Positions 35,793-45,042 of a DNA stretch of 64,000 nt are shown here, piece after piece (the stretch's first letter is position 1; the number at the start of each line of letters is the position of its first letter). The stretch spans positions 773,501-837,500 of the forward strand of contig NZ_MDSU01000018.1 in assembly GCF_002119425.1 (NCBI RefSeq). Direction: 5' to 3'. The DNA comes from Desulfurella amilsii (GTDB lineage: Bacteria > Campylobacterota_A > Desulfurellia > Desulfurellales > Desulfurellaceae). A model generated the notes under the pieces. The model searched no databases and had not been told where the DNA came from. It saw only the letters and a program-made list of their open reading frames with translations. The position numbers and the translations under genes are program-made.

Positions 35793-38700
35793 ATGTCAAA
35801 CACACAAGAGTGGTCTAGCTCCTACACCCAGCTCTTAGACCAAAACGGTATTAAAAAGTCCTATCTTTCATACTTCAGTGATGACTACAAGCTAAACATT
35901 GAGCCGCAAGAAGCATTGATTGATACACAGGCAATTTTGGATGTAATCGCAAACCAAAAAAAGCAGGTAAGGTTTTTTAAGCAAAACGAAGAGATATTTT
36001 TTAAGGTTTATGCATATTGCAAAATACCATTATACGAAGTACTGCCCATATTAAAGAACTTAGGCTTAAATGCACTCTATGAAGATTTCTTTGAATTAAA
36101 CATTAAAGATAAAACGGTGCTTATCCAAAGGTACAACATAGAAAAGAGCTTTGAGTTTGATATTGAAAAAAACGCCCATTTTGTAGAAGAAAACTTTCTT
36201 GCAGTAATTGATAAAGTTGTAGAAAACGATGAGCTAAACTCACTTACTACAAAAGAGCTGCTTGACTATAAACAAATAGACTTGCTTAGAACCCTTGGCA
36301 ACTATCTAATGCAGGTAGACTTTAGCGTCAAAAGAATCTCAATGTTTGGCTCACTTGTGAAGTACTCACACCTATCAAAACTCTTTATTGAAGCATTTGA
36401 CCAGAAGTTTAACCCAACCATACAACAGCGCAACACAAAAGAAGTATTTGATAGGGTCTCAAAAGAGTTGGAAACAATAAACAACATACAAGACTATAAA
36501 ATATTGAGCTCTATATTCAACATAATTGATTCAGCAATAAGGACAAACTTCTATATGCAAAAAACCTACCATTACATCTCGCTAAAAATAGACTCTTCTA
36601 AAATCTCAAAGATGCCTCTTCCAAGACCGATGTATGAGATATACGTCCACTCTTTTTTAATGGAAGGCTGTCACTTAAGAGGGGGCAAAGTAGCAAGGGG
36701 CGGTATCAGGTGGAGCGACAGAAAAGACGACTTCAGGCTAGAAATCCTAGAGCTTATGAAAACGCAAATGGTAAAAAATGCGGTAATTGTGCCTGTAGGC
36801 TCAAAGGGCGGGTTTATCATAAAACACACAAATGGCCAAGATATTCAAGAAAAAGCTATTGAGTCCTACAAGACACTCATGAGAGGTATGCTTGATATTA
36901 CGGATAACTACTCAGGCTCAAAAGAGCAGCTAAGGCCAAATGATGCGGTGTGCTACGACGACTTTGACCCTTACTTGGTTGTAGCAGCAGACAAAGGCAC
37001 GGCAAAGTTTTCAGATACAGCAAATGATATAGCGCAAAATGAGTACAGCTTCTGGTTAAAAGACGCTTTTGCCTCTGGCGGAAAGTTTGGCTACGATCAC
37101 AAAGAACTTGGTATTACTTCAAAAGGCTCCCTTGTATGCACAAAAAGGCACTTTAGTGAACTAGGCGTCAAACTTAACTCCACACCCATAAGCGTGGTTG
37201 GTGTTGGCGATATGGGCGGTGATGTGTTTGGCAATGCCATGATTGAGCTAAAAAACATACAACTAAAGGCTGCTTTTAACGATAAAGAAATATTCGTTGA
37301 CCCAAACCCAGATATTGAAGCTTCGTATAAAGAAAGAAAAAGACTATTTGACAATGCCCTAACCTGGAGTTTTTACAACAAAGATACACTCTCAAAAGGC
37401 GGCTTTGTATGCAAAAGGGATGAAAGAACCATTGTCCTTTCATCCGAAGCAAAAGCGTTTCTAAAAACCAGCCAAGACACAGTCTCATCAGAAGAGCTCA
37501 TAAAAATGATCTTTAAAACAAATGCAGATCTTTTGTGGATGGGTGGAGTTGGCACTTATGTAAAAGCAAGCGATGAAACAAACGAAGATGCAGGCGATAA
37601 AACAAACGACAATGTACGCATAAATGCCAATGAAGTAAAAGCAAAAGTCGTAGGCGAAGGTGCAAACCTGGGTTTTACACAGAAAGCGCGCATTGAGTAT
37701 GCACTGCTTGGTGGTAAAATTAACACAGACTCTTTAGATAACTCAGCAGGCGTGGATTTATCCGATCAGGAAGTAAACCTTAAAATTCTCTTAAACGACC
37801 TAATGGAATCTAAGACAATCAAAGACTTAGATGAGCGCAACAATACCTTAAAAAAACTAACCCCAGAGGTTATCCAAAGGGTGCTAGATCACAACTACAT
37901 GCAAAGCTTAGCTGTATCGCTTGATGAGATAAGATCTAAAAAAGAGTCAGAGGTATTCTATGAGCTTGTTGAGTTTTTTAAACAAAAAAAGCTATTTAGC
38001 GAATCTGAGTACTACTTTCCAAACAAGATAACACTGGCTTCCCGCATTGACTCTGGTGTTGGCTATACCAAACCAGAGCTTTCTATCATGCTGTCTTTGC
38101 TTAAGATATTTATCTTCACAAACCTCCTAAAAGAAACAAACTTTGACAAGTACCTTATAGATAAATACGCACTGCTTTATTTTCCGCCTTCTACAAGAGA
38201 AATTTACAAAGAACACATTCAAAGGCACCTTTTGAAGAAAGAAATAGGCTCAACCTACATTACAAACCTCATTGTAAACAGCAACGGCGTAGGCTCTCTA
38301 ATTAAGATAAACATGCTTACAGGCCAGCCTTTTACCTCTATAATAAAAACGCTTATATTTATATACGATCTCTTAGATGTACAAAACATAAGAAACGAAA
38401 TATTCACGCACGAGGGTAAAATCAATCAAGCAGTCATCTACCAAACAATCATTGATATGTTTTATGCAGTAGAAAGGTTTGCAACAAATCAGCTGTACCT
38501 CTTTGGCGATTCAATCATAGAGTATGTCTACAAGCAAGAAATTTTGGGCTACATGGGCTACTATATAGACAATTCCATAAAAGAAGGCGTATTTAAATCA
38601 AAATATGAAGAAAAAACAAAAGAACTTTCTGCGTACTTTTCAAAAGAACTGTCTGAGAAAATTGCACAAATCTACTTTATAGATGATTTTATACTAGCCT

Positions 38701-39053
38701 ACTATATAACCAGAAAAACGGATAAAAACTTCATCCAATCTGTCCAAACAATAGAAAAAGTAAACGAAATCTTTGGGTTCCAAAAAGTAATAAACTACAT
38801 AAGCTCAATAAGGATTGTAAACGAGTGGGACCGATTTGCTCAATTTTCTATGATAAAAAAATACACTATGTCTTTAGTAAAAATCACTATAAAAATACTT
38901 AATGACTTTTCAGGCAATACTGAGGCACTAATTGCTGCCAAAAAAACACTCTTTGACAGCTACATAAGTCAGCTAAATGACATATCCAAACTTGCTGCAA
39001 ACAATTTGCACCCTATAGTGCTGCTGTATGATAAACTGGAAAGTTTGGTGTAA
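35793..39053 (+). CDS. NAD-specific glutamate dehydrogenase, large type
   Basis: 1086 residues. The central catalytic part resembles the large NAD-GDH family: GGKVARGGIRWSDRKDDFR near residue 295, MKTQMVKNAVIVPVGSKGGFI near 325 (catalytic-Lys region), and the NAD-binding segment VVGVGDMGGDVFGN near 470. N- and C-terminal regions are long and helical. It is much shorter than the roughly 1600-residue bacterial enzymes and closer in size to the 115-kDa class. It probably deaminates glutamate to 2-oxoglutarate. Strong promoter and Shine-Dalgarno suggest good expression. Confidence 0.85.
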   Translation: MSNTQEWSSSYTQLLDQNGIKKSYLSYFSDDYKLNIEPQEALIDTQAILDVIANQKKQVRFFKQNEEIFFKVYAYCKIPLYEVLPILKNLGLNALYEDFFELNIKDKTVLIQRYNIEKSFEFDIEKNAHFVEENFLAVIDKVVENDELNSLTTKELLDYKQIDLLRTLGNYLMQVDFSVKRISMFGSLVKYSHLSKLFIEAFDQKFNPTIQQRNTKEVFDRVSKELETINNIQDYKILSSIFNIIDSAIRTNFYMQKTYHYISLKIDSSKISKMPLPRPMYEIYVHSFLMEGCHLRGGKVARGGIRWSDRKDDFRLEILELMKTQMVKNAVIVPVGSKGGFIIKHTNGQDIQEKAIESYKTLMRGMLDITDNYSGSKEQLRPNDAVCYDDFDPYLVVAADKGTAKFSDTANDIAQNEYSFWLKDAFASGGKFGYDHKELGITSKGSLVCTKRHFSELGVKLNSTPISVVGVGDMGGDVFGNAMIELKNIQLKAAFNDKEIFVDPNPDIEASYKERKRLFDNALTWSFYNKDTLSKGGFVCKRDERTIVLSSEAKAFLKTSQDTVSSEELIKMIFKTNADLLWMGGVGTYVKASDETNEDAGDKTNDNVRINANEVKAKVVGEGANLGFTQKARIEYALLGGKINTDSLDNSAGVDLSDQEVNLKILLNDLMESKTIKDLDERNNTLKKLTPEVIQRVLDHNYMQSLAVSLDEIRSKKESEVFYELVEFFKQKKLFSESEYYFPNKITLASRIDSGVGYTKPELSIMLSLLKIFIFTNLLKETNFDKYLIDKYALLYFPPSTREIYKEHIQRHLLKKEIGSTYITNLIVNSNGVGSLIKINMLTGQPFTSIIKTLIFIYDLLDVQNIRNEIFTHEGKINQAVIYQTIIDMFYAVERFATNQLYLFGDSIIEYVYKQEILGYMGYYIDNSIKEGVFKSKYEEKTKELSAYFSKELSEKIAQIYFIDDFILAYYITRKTDKNFIQSVQTIEKVNEIFGFQKVINYISSIRIVNEWDRFAQFSMIKKYTMSLVKITIKILNDFSGNTEALIAAKKTLFDSYISQLNDISKLAANNLHPIVLLYDKLESLV

Positions 39054-39058
39054 GGGGA

Positions 39059-39086
39059 TTGAAAAATCTTTTTATTATGATACAAT
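39059..39086 (+). promoter_or_regulatory. Putative promoter of purC
   Basis: TTGAAA (39059-39064), 16-base spacer and TACAAT (39081-39086), about 40 bases before the purC ATG. The spacer is slightly short, so confidence is moderate. Confidence 0.45.
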
Positions 39087-39127
39087 TCTTCATTGAGTAA
39101 AAATTCATTATATGTGTGAGGTTTTGA

Positions 39128-40006
39128 ATGAGTGAAGTTGTTTTGGAAACTAATCTAGAAGGGGTTGAGCTTTTAAAAAGGGGCAAGGTTAGAGACGTCT
39201 ACGACTTAGACGACAAACTGCTAATTGTGGCAACAGATAGAATATCTGCTTTTGATGTTATTTTACCGAATGGAATACCAGGCAAAGGTGAAGTATTGAC
39301 GCAAATTTCTTTATTTTGGTTCGAAAAAACAAAAAATATAATACAAAACCACATTATTAGTGGATCAATGGATGATTATCCACCTCCATTAAAAAAATTT
39401 AGCAAGCTTTTGGATAAACGCAGTATGCTTGTTAAAAAAACTGATCCTATTTTAATTGAGTGTATTGTTAGAGGATATATTTCTGGTTCTGGTTGGGTTG
39501 AGTACAAACAAACTGGCAAAATATGCGGTATAGAATTACCTAAAAATCTCAAAGAATCTCAAAAGCTAGATGAGCCTATCTTTACACCTAGCACAAAAGC
39601 AGAAACTGGACACGACCAAAATATTACTTTTGAACAAATGTCTAAGATGATTGGATATGATCTTGCAGCTCAAATCAAAAAAATTAGCTTAGCAATTTAC
39701 AACAAAGCAAGCCAATATGCTTTAGGAAAAGGCATAATTATCGCAGATACAAAAATGGAGTTTGGCATTTATGATGGTAAACTCACGCTTATTGATGAAT
39801 TAATAACACCAGACTCCTCTAGATTTTGGCTTGTTTCAGACTACAAAGAAGGACAACCCCAAGACAGCTTTGATAAGCAAATTGTTAGAGACTACCTTTT
39901 GACGCTTGATTGGAATAAAACATATCCTGGGCCAGTATTACCCGGTCATATAGTTGATAAAACAGCCAAAAGATATAAAGAAATTTTAGAAATGCTAAAA
40001 AGGTAA
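39128..40006 (+). CDS. purC: Phosphoribosylaminoimidazole-succinocarboxamide synthase
   Basis: 292 residues, the longer SAICAR synthetase variety. RGKVRDVYDLDDKLLIVATDRISAFD near the N-terminus, VRGYISGSGW near 117, the substrate-loop KAETGHDQNI near 157 and LIDELITPDSSRFW near 222 are diagnostic. It catalyses the aspartate addition step of purine synthesis. It ends 3 bases from the convergent lspA gene. Confidence 0.95.
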   Translation: MSEVVLETNLEGVELLKRGKVRDVYDLDDKLLIVATDRISAFDVILPNGIPGKGEVLTQISLFWFEKTKNIIQNHIISGSMDDYPPPLKKFSKLLDKRSMLVKKTDPILIECIVRGYISGSGWVEYKQTGKICGIELPKNLKESQKLDEPIFTPSTKAETGHDQNITFEQMSKMIGYDLAAQIKKISLAIYNKASQYALGKGIIIADTKMEFGIYDGKLTLIDELITPDSSRFWLVSDYKEGQPQDSFDKQIVRDYLLTLDWNKTYPGPVLPGHIVDKTAKRYKEILEMLKR

Positions 40007-40009
40007 AAG

Positions 40010-40486
40010 CTAATTCTTCTTGCTTATCCTATCATATAGGATAAGCAATATCCCCATCGTAATAAAAGAATCTGCAAAGTTAAAAGCAGGGTAGTGGTAA
40101 GTTTTTATATAAAAGTCAAAAAAATCTAACACATAACCGTGCAAGACTCTATCATATAAGTTCCCTAAAGCACCTCCAGCAAGCATGCTTAAACCAACAA
40201 ACAACGTTTTAGAAGTATCACTTTTAAACATAAAATAAAATGCTATAATTACTACTATAGCGCTAATTGCTATAAGAAATATAAACCTGTATATGCCACT
40301 CAGATGAGCTAAAAAACCAAAAGCTACGCCACTATTTTGAACATACACCAAGTTAAAGAAATTGGGAATAATGGTGACCGTTCGATCTATCGTAAGTCTT
40401 GCTAGATAATATTTACTCGTCCAGTCTATGGTAAAAAAAAGGAGTGTCAACAACACTCCCCATAAATATTTGTATTTTCTAAACAT
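40010..40486 (-). CDS. lspA: Prolipoprotein signal peptidase (signal peptidase II)
   Basis: 158 residues with four transmembrane helices. Conserved motifs: VQNSGVAFGF near residue 50, GNLYDRVLHGYVLDFF near 108-123 with catalytic Asp121, and FNFADSFI with catalytic Asp139. It cleaves lipoprotein signal peptides in the inner membrane. It is the last gene of the ribosomal superoperon, 9 bases after rplQ and without a clear Shine-Dalgarno. Confidence 0.93.
   Translation of the reverse strand: MFRKYKYLWGVLLTLLFFTIDWTSKYYLARLTIDRTVTIIPNFFNLVYVQNSGVAFGFLAHLSGIYRFIFLIAISAIVVIIAFYFMFKSDTSKTLFVGLSMLAGGALGNLYDRVLHGYVLDFFDFYIKTYHYPAFNFADSFITMGILLILYDRISKKN
40021..40047. repeat. Perfect 12-bp inverted repeat inside the lspA 3' end
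   Basis: TGCTTATCCTAT, a 3-base spacer and ATAGGATAAGCA form a perfect palindrome within the last codons of lspA (encoding ILLILYDRISK). It lies at the junction of convergent purC and lspA. No poly-T run follows on either strand, so it is not a standard intrinsic terminator, but it could stop or stabilise transcripts in both directions. Confidence 0.6.
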
Positions 40487-40495
40487 TATTTTAAG

Positions 40496-40846
40496 TTACT
40501 GAAATTTTATAACAGAAATTTTAGCAGCATCGCCTTTTCTGTAGCCTATTTTGTATACTCCAACAAAACCACCATTTTTTTCTGCATATTTTGGTACAAT
40601 ATCAATAAGCAATTTTTTAACAGTTGGCTTGTGAGGCAATCTTGACAACAAAAGCCTTCTCGAGGACAGTGTATCTTTTTTGCCTATAGTTATAAGCTTA
40701 CTAACAAATCTTTGCAACTCTTTTGCTTTAGCATCTGTTGTTTTTATTTGACCATGCTCAATTAAGGCAATCGTAAGATTCCTAAGAAGCGCTTTACGTT
40801 TTTCGCTATCTATACTTAAGGTTCTATAAGCCTTCCTATGTCTCAT
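40496..40846 (-). CDS. rplQ: Ribosomal protein bL17
   Basis: 116 residues, full length. The RHRKAYRTLSIDSEKRKALLRNL opening is the bL17 hallmark, followed by IKTTDAKAKELQRFVSKLITIGKK. A 50S protein of the exit-tunnel region. The ATG overlaps the rpoA stop as ATGA, giving translational coupling at the end of the alpha operon. Confidence 0.96.
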   Translation of the reverse strand: MRHRKAYRTLSIDSEKRKALLRNLTIALIEHGQIKTTDAKAKELQRFVSKLITIGKKDTLSSRRLLLSRLPHKPTVKKLLIDIVPKYAEKNGGFVGVYKIGYRKGDAAKISVIKFQ

Positions 40847-41850
40847 TCTTCACTCCTTTTTATAGCCTCTTCTATTCTTTTTATATATTTCTCGTCAAAC
40901 GTCATACCCAAACTTAAACCCATTTGTTTCAAAGCTGCTTTGATTTCTTTTAGAGATTGTTTGCCAAAATTCCTTGTATTAAGTAAATCTATATCTGTTT
41001 TCTGCACCAGCTGCCATATATATTTAATGTCATGATTTCTTAAACAATTGGATGCTCTAACATTTAACTCGAGATCTTCAACCGTTTTTAAAAGATTTTC
41101 ATCAATTTCTTCATTAAAATCACTGTAGTTTAAATCTGGCTCAGGTTCTTTAAAACTACCCATAAAAAGCTTAAAATGAGAATTAAGTATGTAGCTTGCC
41201 TGGCCTAGAGCTTCTTTTGGTGTAATACTACCATCTGTTTCAACATCTAAAACAAGCCTCTCGTAATCATAAAAACCTCTTTCCATACTTTTGCCAGCAT
41301 TGAATGAGACACGTCTTATTGGCGTAAAAAGCGTGTCGATAGGGATATATCCAATCTCTCTATTTGCACTTTCTTGACTTGCCTGTTTATAACCAACACC
41401 TTTTTTTAAATAAATTTCAGCTTCAAATTCCGCATCATCGTTTAATTGGGCAATATAGTGGTTTGGGTTTATGATTTTTAAATCGGAGGTCAACTTAATG
41501 TCGCTAGCTTTCAGTACACCAGGGCCCTTTTTACTCATTTTTATAACACATTCTTTAAAGTTTTCTGACAAGTTTTTAAAGATTACATCTTTCAAGTTTA
41601 ATATAATATTAATGACGTCCTCTTTTACGCCATTTACACCACTAAACTCATGTTCAACACCCTCTATTTTTATGCCAATTACGCCAATACCTTGTATAGA
41701 AGAAAGCAGCACTCTTCTTAATGCATTGCCAACAGTTGTTGCAAAACCTTCGTTAATTGGCTCAAGTATAAACCTTTCATGCCTATCATTAATTCGCTCT
41801 ACTTTAATTTCTTGAGGCAACTGTAAATATTCAAAAATATCGTTATTCAT
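40843..41850 (-). CDS. rpoA: RNA polymerase alpha subunit
   Basis: 335 residues. The N-terminal dimerisation domain is seen in the RFILEPINEGFATTVGNALRRVLLSSI stretch (about 31-57) and in FEAEIYLKKGVGYK; a flexible linker near 225-245 leads to the C-terminal domain with LELNVRASNCLRNHDIKYIWQL near 262, the DNA- and activator-binding helix-hairpin region. Location between rpsD and rplQ is canonical. Confidence 0.97.
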   Translation of the reverse strand: MNNDIFEYLQLPQEIKVERINDRHERFILEPINEGFATTVGNALRRVLLSSIQGIGVIGIKIEGVEHEFSGVNGVKEDVINIILNLKDVIFKNLSENFKECVIKMSKKGPGVLKASDIKLTSDLKIINPNHYIAQLNDDAEFEAEIYLKKGVGYKQASQESANREIGYIPIDTLFTPIRRVSFNAGKSMERGFYDYERLVLDVETDGSITPKEALGQASYILNSHFKLFMGSFKEPEPDLNYSDFNEEIDENLLKTVEDLELNVRASNCLRNHDIKYIWQLVQKTDIDLLNTRNFGKQSLKEIKAALKQMGLSLGMTFDEKYIKRIEEAIKRSEE

Positions 41851-41870
41851 AACCCAACCTTTCTTTAGTT

Positions 41871-42497
41871 TTATCTTGAGTAAAGCTCAACTATTGTATC
41901 AGCCTTAAATGGCACCCTTATATCCTCAATTGATGGTATGTCTAGGACTTTAACCGACATATTGTTTGGATCTAAACTCAACCATGGGGCAATACCCGAT
42001 TTGTAAGCATAATCAATCCTATCTTTTAACTCTTGAGAATCTCTTAATTTCTCTTTAACACTAATTATGTCATTTTTATTAACAATTAAAGAAGCGATTG
42101 TAGTCTTTCTGCCATTAAGTAAAACGTTTCCATGGCCAATGAGCTGTCTTGCCTGCTTGCTTGATGCAGCAAAGCCTGCTTTATAAACAATGTTATCCAA
42201 TCTACGCTCCAGTATCTTAACTAAATTTTCGCCAGTTTGACCTTCCATTTGTTTAGCGTTTCTAAAATATCTTCTAAATTGCCTCTCGAGTATGCCGTAA
42301 TAGACCTTGGCTTTTTGTTTTTCAAGTAAATGTTCAGTATAGTTTTTTAATTTTCTCCTTGAAGTTTTATCTTTTCCTGGAGGATAAGGAGATCTTTCAA
42401 ACGCACATTTTTCAGTAACGCACCTATCGCCTTTTAAAAATAATTTCAACCCTAATGCTCTGCATTTTTTGCATGATGGACCATTATAAACTGCCAT
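41871..42497 (-). CDS. rpsD: Ribosomal protein uS4
   Basis: 208 residues. The N-terminus has Cys residues (CKKCRALG, then CVTEKCAFER), a Cys-rich, probably zinc-binding uS4 form. The S4 RNA-binding domain (LERRLDNIVYKAGFAASSKQARQLIGHGNVLLNG, about 92-124) follows. It nucleates 30S assembly and commonly acts as the feedback regulator of the alpha operon. Confidence 0.96.
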   Translation of the reverse strand: MAVYNGPSCKKCRALGLKLFLKGDRCVTEKCAFERSPYPPGKDKTSRRKLKNYTEHLLEKQKAKVYYGILERQFRRYFRNAKQMEGQTGENLVKILERRLDNIVYKAGFAASSKQARQLIGHGNVLLNGRKTTIASLIVNKNDIISVKEKLRDSQELKDRIDYAYKSGIAPWLSLDPNNMSVKVLDIPSIEDIRVPFKADTIVELYSR

Positions 42498-42508
42498 ATT
42501 ATATCACC

Positions 42509-42889
42509 TCAAACTCTTCTTTTCTTTGGTGGTTTACAACCATTGTGTGGTATAGGAGTTACATCTTTTAAAGATTTAATCTTTAAGCCAGCTGCCTGTA
42601 AAGCCCTAATAGCAGTTTCCCTACCTGACCCAGGTCCTTTAACACGTGCATCTACTTCTCTTACGCCTCTTTGTAAAGCTACTTTAGCTGCTTGTTCTGC
42701 TGCCATCTGTGCAGCAAAAGGTGTGCCCTTTCTGGTACCTTTAAACCCCACACTACCAGATGTTGACCAACAAACAACATTGCCATCTTTATCTGTAATT
42801 GATACTATCGTATTGTTGAAAGTAGACTGAATATAAGCCACACCGCTTGAGCCAACTTTTTTTACTTTCTTTTTCTTTGCTTCAGCCAT
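42509..42889 (-). CDS. rpsK: Ribosomal protein uS11
   Basis: 126 residues. After a Lys-rich start it shows [38 protein letters not shown] and the C-terminal [17 protein letters not shown] motif that is nearly invariant in bacteria. A 30S platform protein contacting the mRNA exit side. Confidence 0.97.
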   Translation of the reverse strand: MAEAKKKKVKKVGSSGVAYIQSTFNNTIVSITDKDGNVVCWSTSGSVGFKGTRKGTPFAAQMAAEQAAKVALQRGVREVDARVKGPGSGRETAIRALQAAGLKIKSLKDVTPIPHNGCKPPKKRRV

Positions 42890-42910
42890 TCAATTTCTCC
42901 TTAAAAACCA

Positions 42911-43273
42911 TTAATGTTTACCTCCCACTGTTTTTCTTCTGCCTTTTCTAGTTCTTGCGTTCGTTCTGCTTCTTTGCCCCCTAACGGGCAAACCTTTTCT
43001 ATGTCTTAAACCTCTGTAATTGCCCAAATCCATCAACCGCTTAATATTCATTCCAACAACTTTTCTTAGCTCACCCTCTATTGTATAATTAGACAAAACA
43101 GATCTCAACTTTTGTAATTCGTCTGGCGTCAAATCATCCGTTCGTCTGCTTGGATCAACACCAGTTTTTTGAAGTATTTCTCCAGACGTAGATTTACCTA
43201 TTCCATATATATATGTTAAGGCAATCTCTATACGCTTATTCTTGGGTAACTCTACACCAACTAAACGAGCCAT
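42911..43273 (-). CDS. rpsM: Ribosomal protein uS13
   Basis: 120 residues. [25 protein letters not shown] is the conserved start, and the C-terminus has the basic [25 protein letters not shown] tail that reaches the P-site tRNA. It follows rpmJ, as in most bacteria. Confidence 0.97.
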   Translation of the reverse strand: MARLVGVELPKNKRIEIALTYIYGIGKSTSGEILQKTGVDPSRRTDDLTPDELQKLRSVLSNYTIEGELRKVVGMNIKRLMDLGNYRGLRHRKGLPVRGQRSRTNARTRKGRRKTVGGKH

Positions 43274-43284
43274 TTAACCTCCTT

Positions 43285-43398
43285 TCAACCTTGTTTTTGT
43301 TTGTGTTTTGGGTTTTCGCATATAACCCTAATAATACCTTTTCTCTTTATTATTTTGCATTTAGGGCAAATTTTTTTAACAGAAGATCTAACTTTCAT
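43285..43398 (-). CDS. rpmJ: Ribosomal protein bL36
   Basis: Only 37 codons, beginning [20 protein letters not shown] and continuing [17 protein letters not shown]. Cys11, Cys14, Cys27 and His32 make the C3H zinc site of the zinc-bound form of bL36. The gene sits between infA and rpsM, its usual place. Confidence 0.95.
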   Translation of the reverse strand: MKVRSSVKKICPKCKIIKRKGIIRVICENPKHKQKQG

Positions 43399-43418
43399 TT
43401 ACTTAACCTCCATTGTTC

Positions 43419-43637
43419 TTACTTGTATCTATAAATTATTCTACCCTTTTCTATACTGTAGGGTGAAATTTCCAACTTTACTTTATCACCTGGCAAAATC
43501 TTAATAAAATGCATGCGCATCTTACCTGCAACATGTGCCAACACTATATGGTTATTGTCAAGCTTTACTCTAAACATTGCATTTGGTAGTGCCTCTATAA
43601 CCTCACCTTCAACCACAACTGGCTTTTCTTTTGCCAT
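43419..43637 (-). CDS. infA: Translation initiation factor IF-1
   Basis: 72 residues, the usual size, with the S1-like OB fold: [42 protein letters not shown] and [20 protein letters not shown]. It binds the 30S A site during initiation. Between map and rpmJ in the spc operon. Confidence 0.97.
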   Translation of the reverse strand: MAKEKPVVVEGEVIEALPNAMFRVKLDNNHIVLAHVAGKMRMHFIKILPGDKVKLEISPYSIEKGRIIYRYK

Positions 43638-43642
43638 AAAAA

Positions 43643-44398
43643 TTAATTCTCCTTGCTTAATATTACAGGACCATCTTCCAAAATTGCTATAGTGTGCTCA
43701 AAATGAGCTGATGGCATTCTGTCTTTTGTTACGACACACCAACCGTCTTTTTTTGCTTCAATTTCATAAGAACCCATGTTTACCATTGGTTCAATTGCTA
43801 TCGTCATACCTACTTTAAGTAAAATATTGAAGCCCTTTTCTGGAACATAATTGGGGACTTGAGGCTCTTCATGTAAATTTTTGCCTATACCATGACCAAC
43901 ATAATCTCTAACAACACTAAATCCTTGTGACTCCACATATATTTGAATCGCTCTTGATATATCAAATAAATAATTACCCACTTTAGCTTGTTCAATACCT
44001 TTATATAAAGAATTACGCGTTACGTCAATAAGTTTTTGTTTGGCTTTCGAAATACTGCCCACACCAACAGTTATAGCCGAATCTCCACAAAAACCATCAT
44101 AAAATAAACCAAAGTCTAAGCTGACTATATCACCTTCTTTCAGAATTTTTTTCTTTGATGGAATACCATGAACAACTTCTTCATTAACAGAAACACACAA
44201 CGCGTTTGGAAAACCTCCATACCCTAAAAAAACAGGCTTTGCACCCAACTTATCAGAGTAAGCCATTGCAAACCTATCAAGATCATATGTTGTTATACCA
44301 GGTCTCACTTCATTTTTCAACATATTTAGAACTTCGGCTACCATTGCATTTACAACGCGCATTTTTTTTATTTCTTGTTTTGATTTTAAAATAATCAT
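43643..44398 (-). CDS. map: Methionine aminopeptidase, type I
   Basis: 251 residues. Metal ligands are recognisable as [17 protein letters not shown] (two Asp, about 93-109), [12 protein letters not shown] (His, near 168) and the two Glu in [10 protein letters not shown] and EHTIAIL. It removes the N-terminal Met. The ATG overlaps the adk stop (ATGA). Confidence 0.96.
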   Translation of the reverse strand: MIILKSKQEIKKMRVVNAMVAEVLNMLKNEVRPGITTYDLDRFAMAYSDKLGAKPVFLGYGGFPNALCVSVNEEVVHGIPSKKKILKEGDIVSLDFGLFYDGFCGDSAITVGVGSISKAKQKLIDVTRNSLYKGIEQAKVGNYLFDISRAIQIYVESQGFSVVRDYVGHGIGKNLHEEPQVPNYVPEKGFNILLKVGMTIAIEPMVNMGSYEIEAKKDGWCVVTKDRMPSAHFEHTIAILEDGPVILSKEN

Positions 44399-45042
44399 AA
44401 GTCGCCTAGTATCTTTGATATTCTTGTAAAAACTTCGTCCACATTACCTAAACCACTTATTGAGCTTAACTTCCCCTGCTTTTCATAATAATCAATTAGC
44501 GGTTTCGTGTGTTCCTTAAAAACTTTTAATCTATTTTCTACAGTTTCTTTTGTATCATCGCTACGTTGGACCAATTTAGAACCACAAATATCGCATATCA
44601 TATCTTGTCTTGGTGGCTTATTTTTCAAGTGATAAATAGCTCCGCAAGTTGGACAAACCCTTCTTAGTGTTAATCTTTCTACGATTTCATCATTAGCAAC
44701 ATCAATATATATTACTCTATCAAGATTTAAACTTTTTCGTTCTATCATTTTATCAAAGCTTTTTGCTTGCTCAATCGTTCTTGGAAATCCATCCAATAGG
44801 AAACCATTTGCACAATCAGTTTTTGATATACGGTTTTCTATCATTTTAATAATAAGTTCATCTGGAACAAGTTCGCCTTTTTCCATGTATTTTTTTGCCT
44901 TCTCTCCAAGATCGGTTTGGGTTTTTACTTCATTTCTTAATATATCCCCTGTAGATATTTGCACAATTGAAAATTTTTTAGCAATATTTTCCGATTGAGT
45001 ACCTTTTCCTACGCCTGGAGCTCCAAGTAGTACTACGATCAC
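44395..45042 (-). CDS. adk: Adenylate kinase
   Basis: 215 residues. P-loop GAPGVGKGTQ (7-16), a LID domain with a four-Cys zinc site (CPTCGAIYHLKN and CDICGSKL), and GFLLDGFPRT near 82. It balances AMP, ADP and ATP. The start codon is GTG, next to the secY stop. The Cys4 LID is typical of Gram-positive and some thermophilic or delta-type enzymes. Confidence 0.96.
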   Translation of the reverse strand: MIVVLLGAPGVGKGTQSENIAKKFSIVQISTGDILRNEVKTQTDLGEKAKKYMEKGELVPDELIIKMIENRISKTDCANGFLLDGFPRTIEQAKSFDKMIERKSLNLDRVIYIDVANDEIVERLTLRRVCPTCGAIYHLKNKPPRQDMICDICGSKLVQRSDDTKETVENRLKVFKEHTKPLIDYYEKQGKLSSISGLGNVDEVFTRISKILGDL

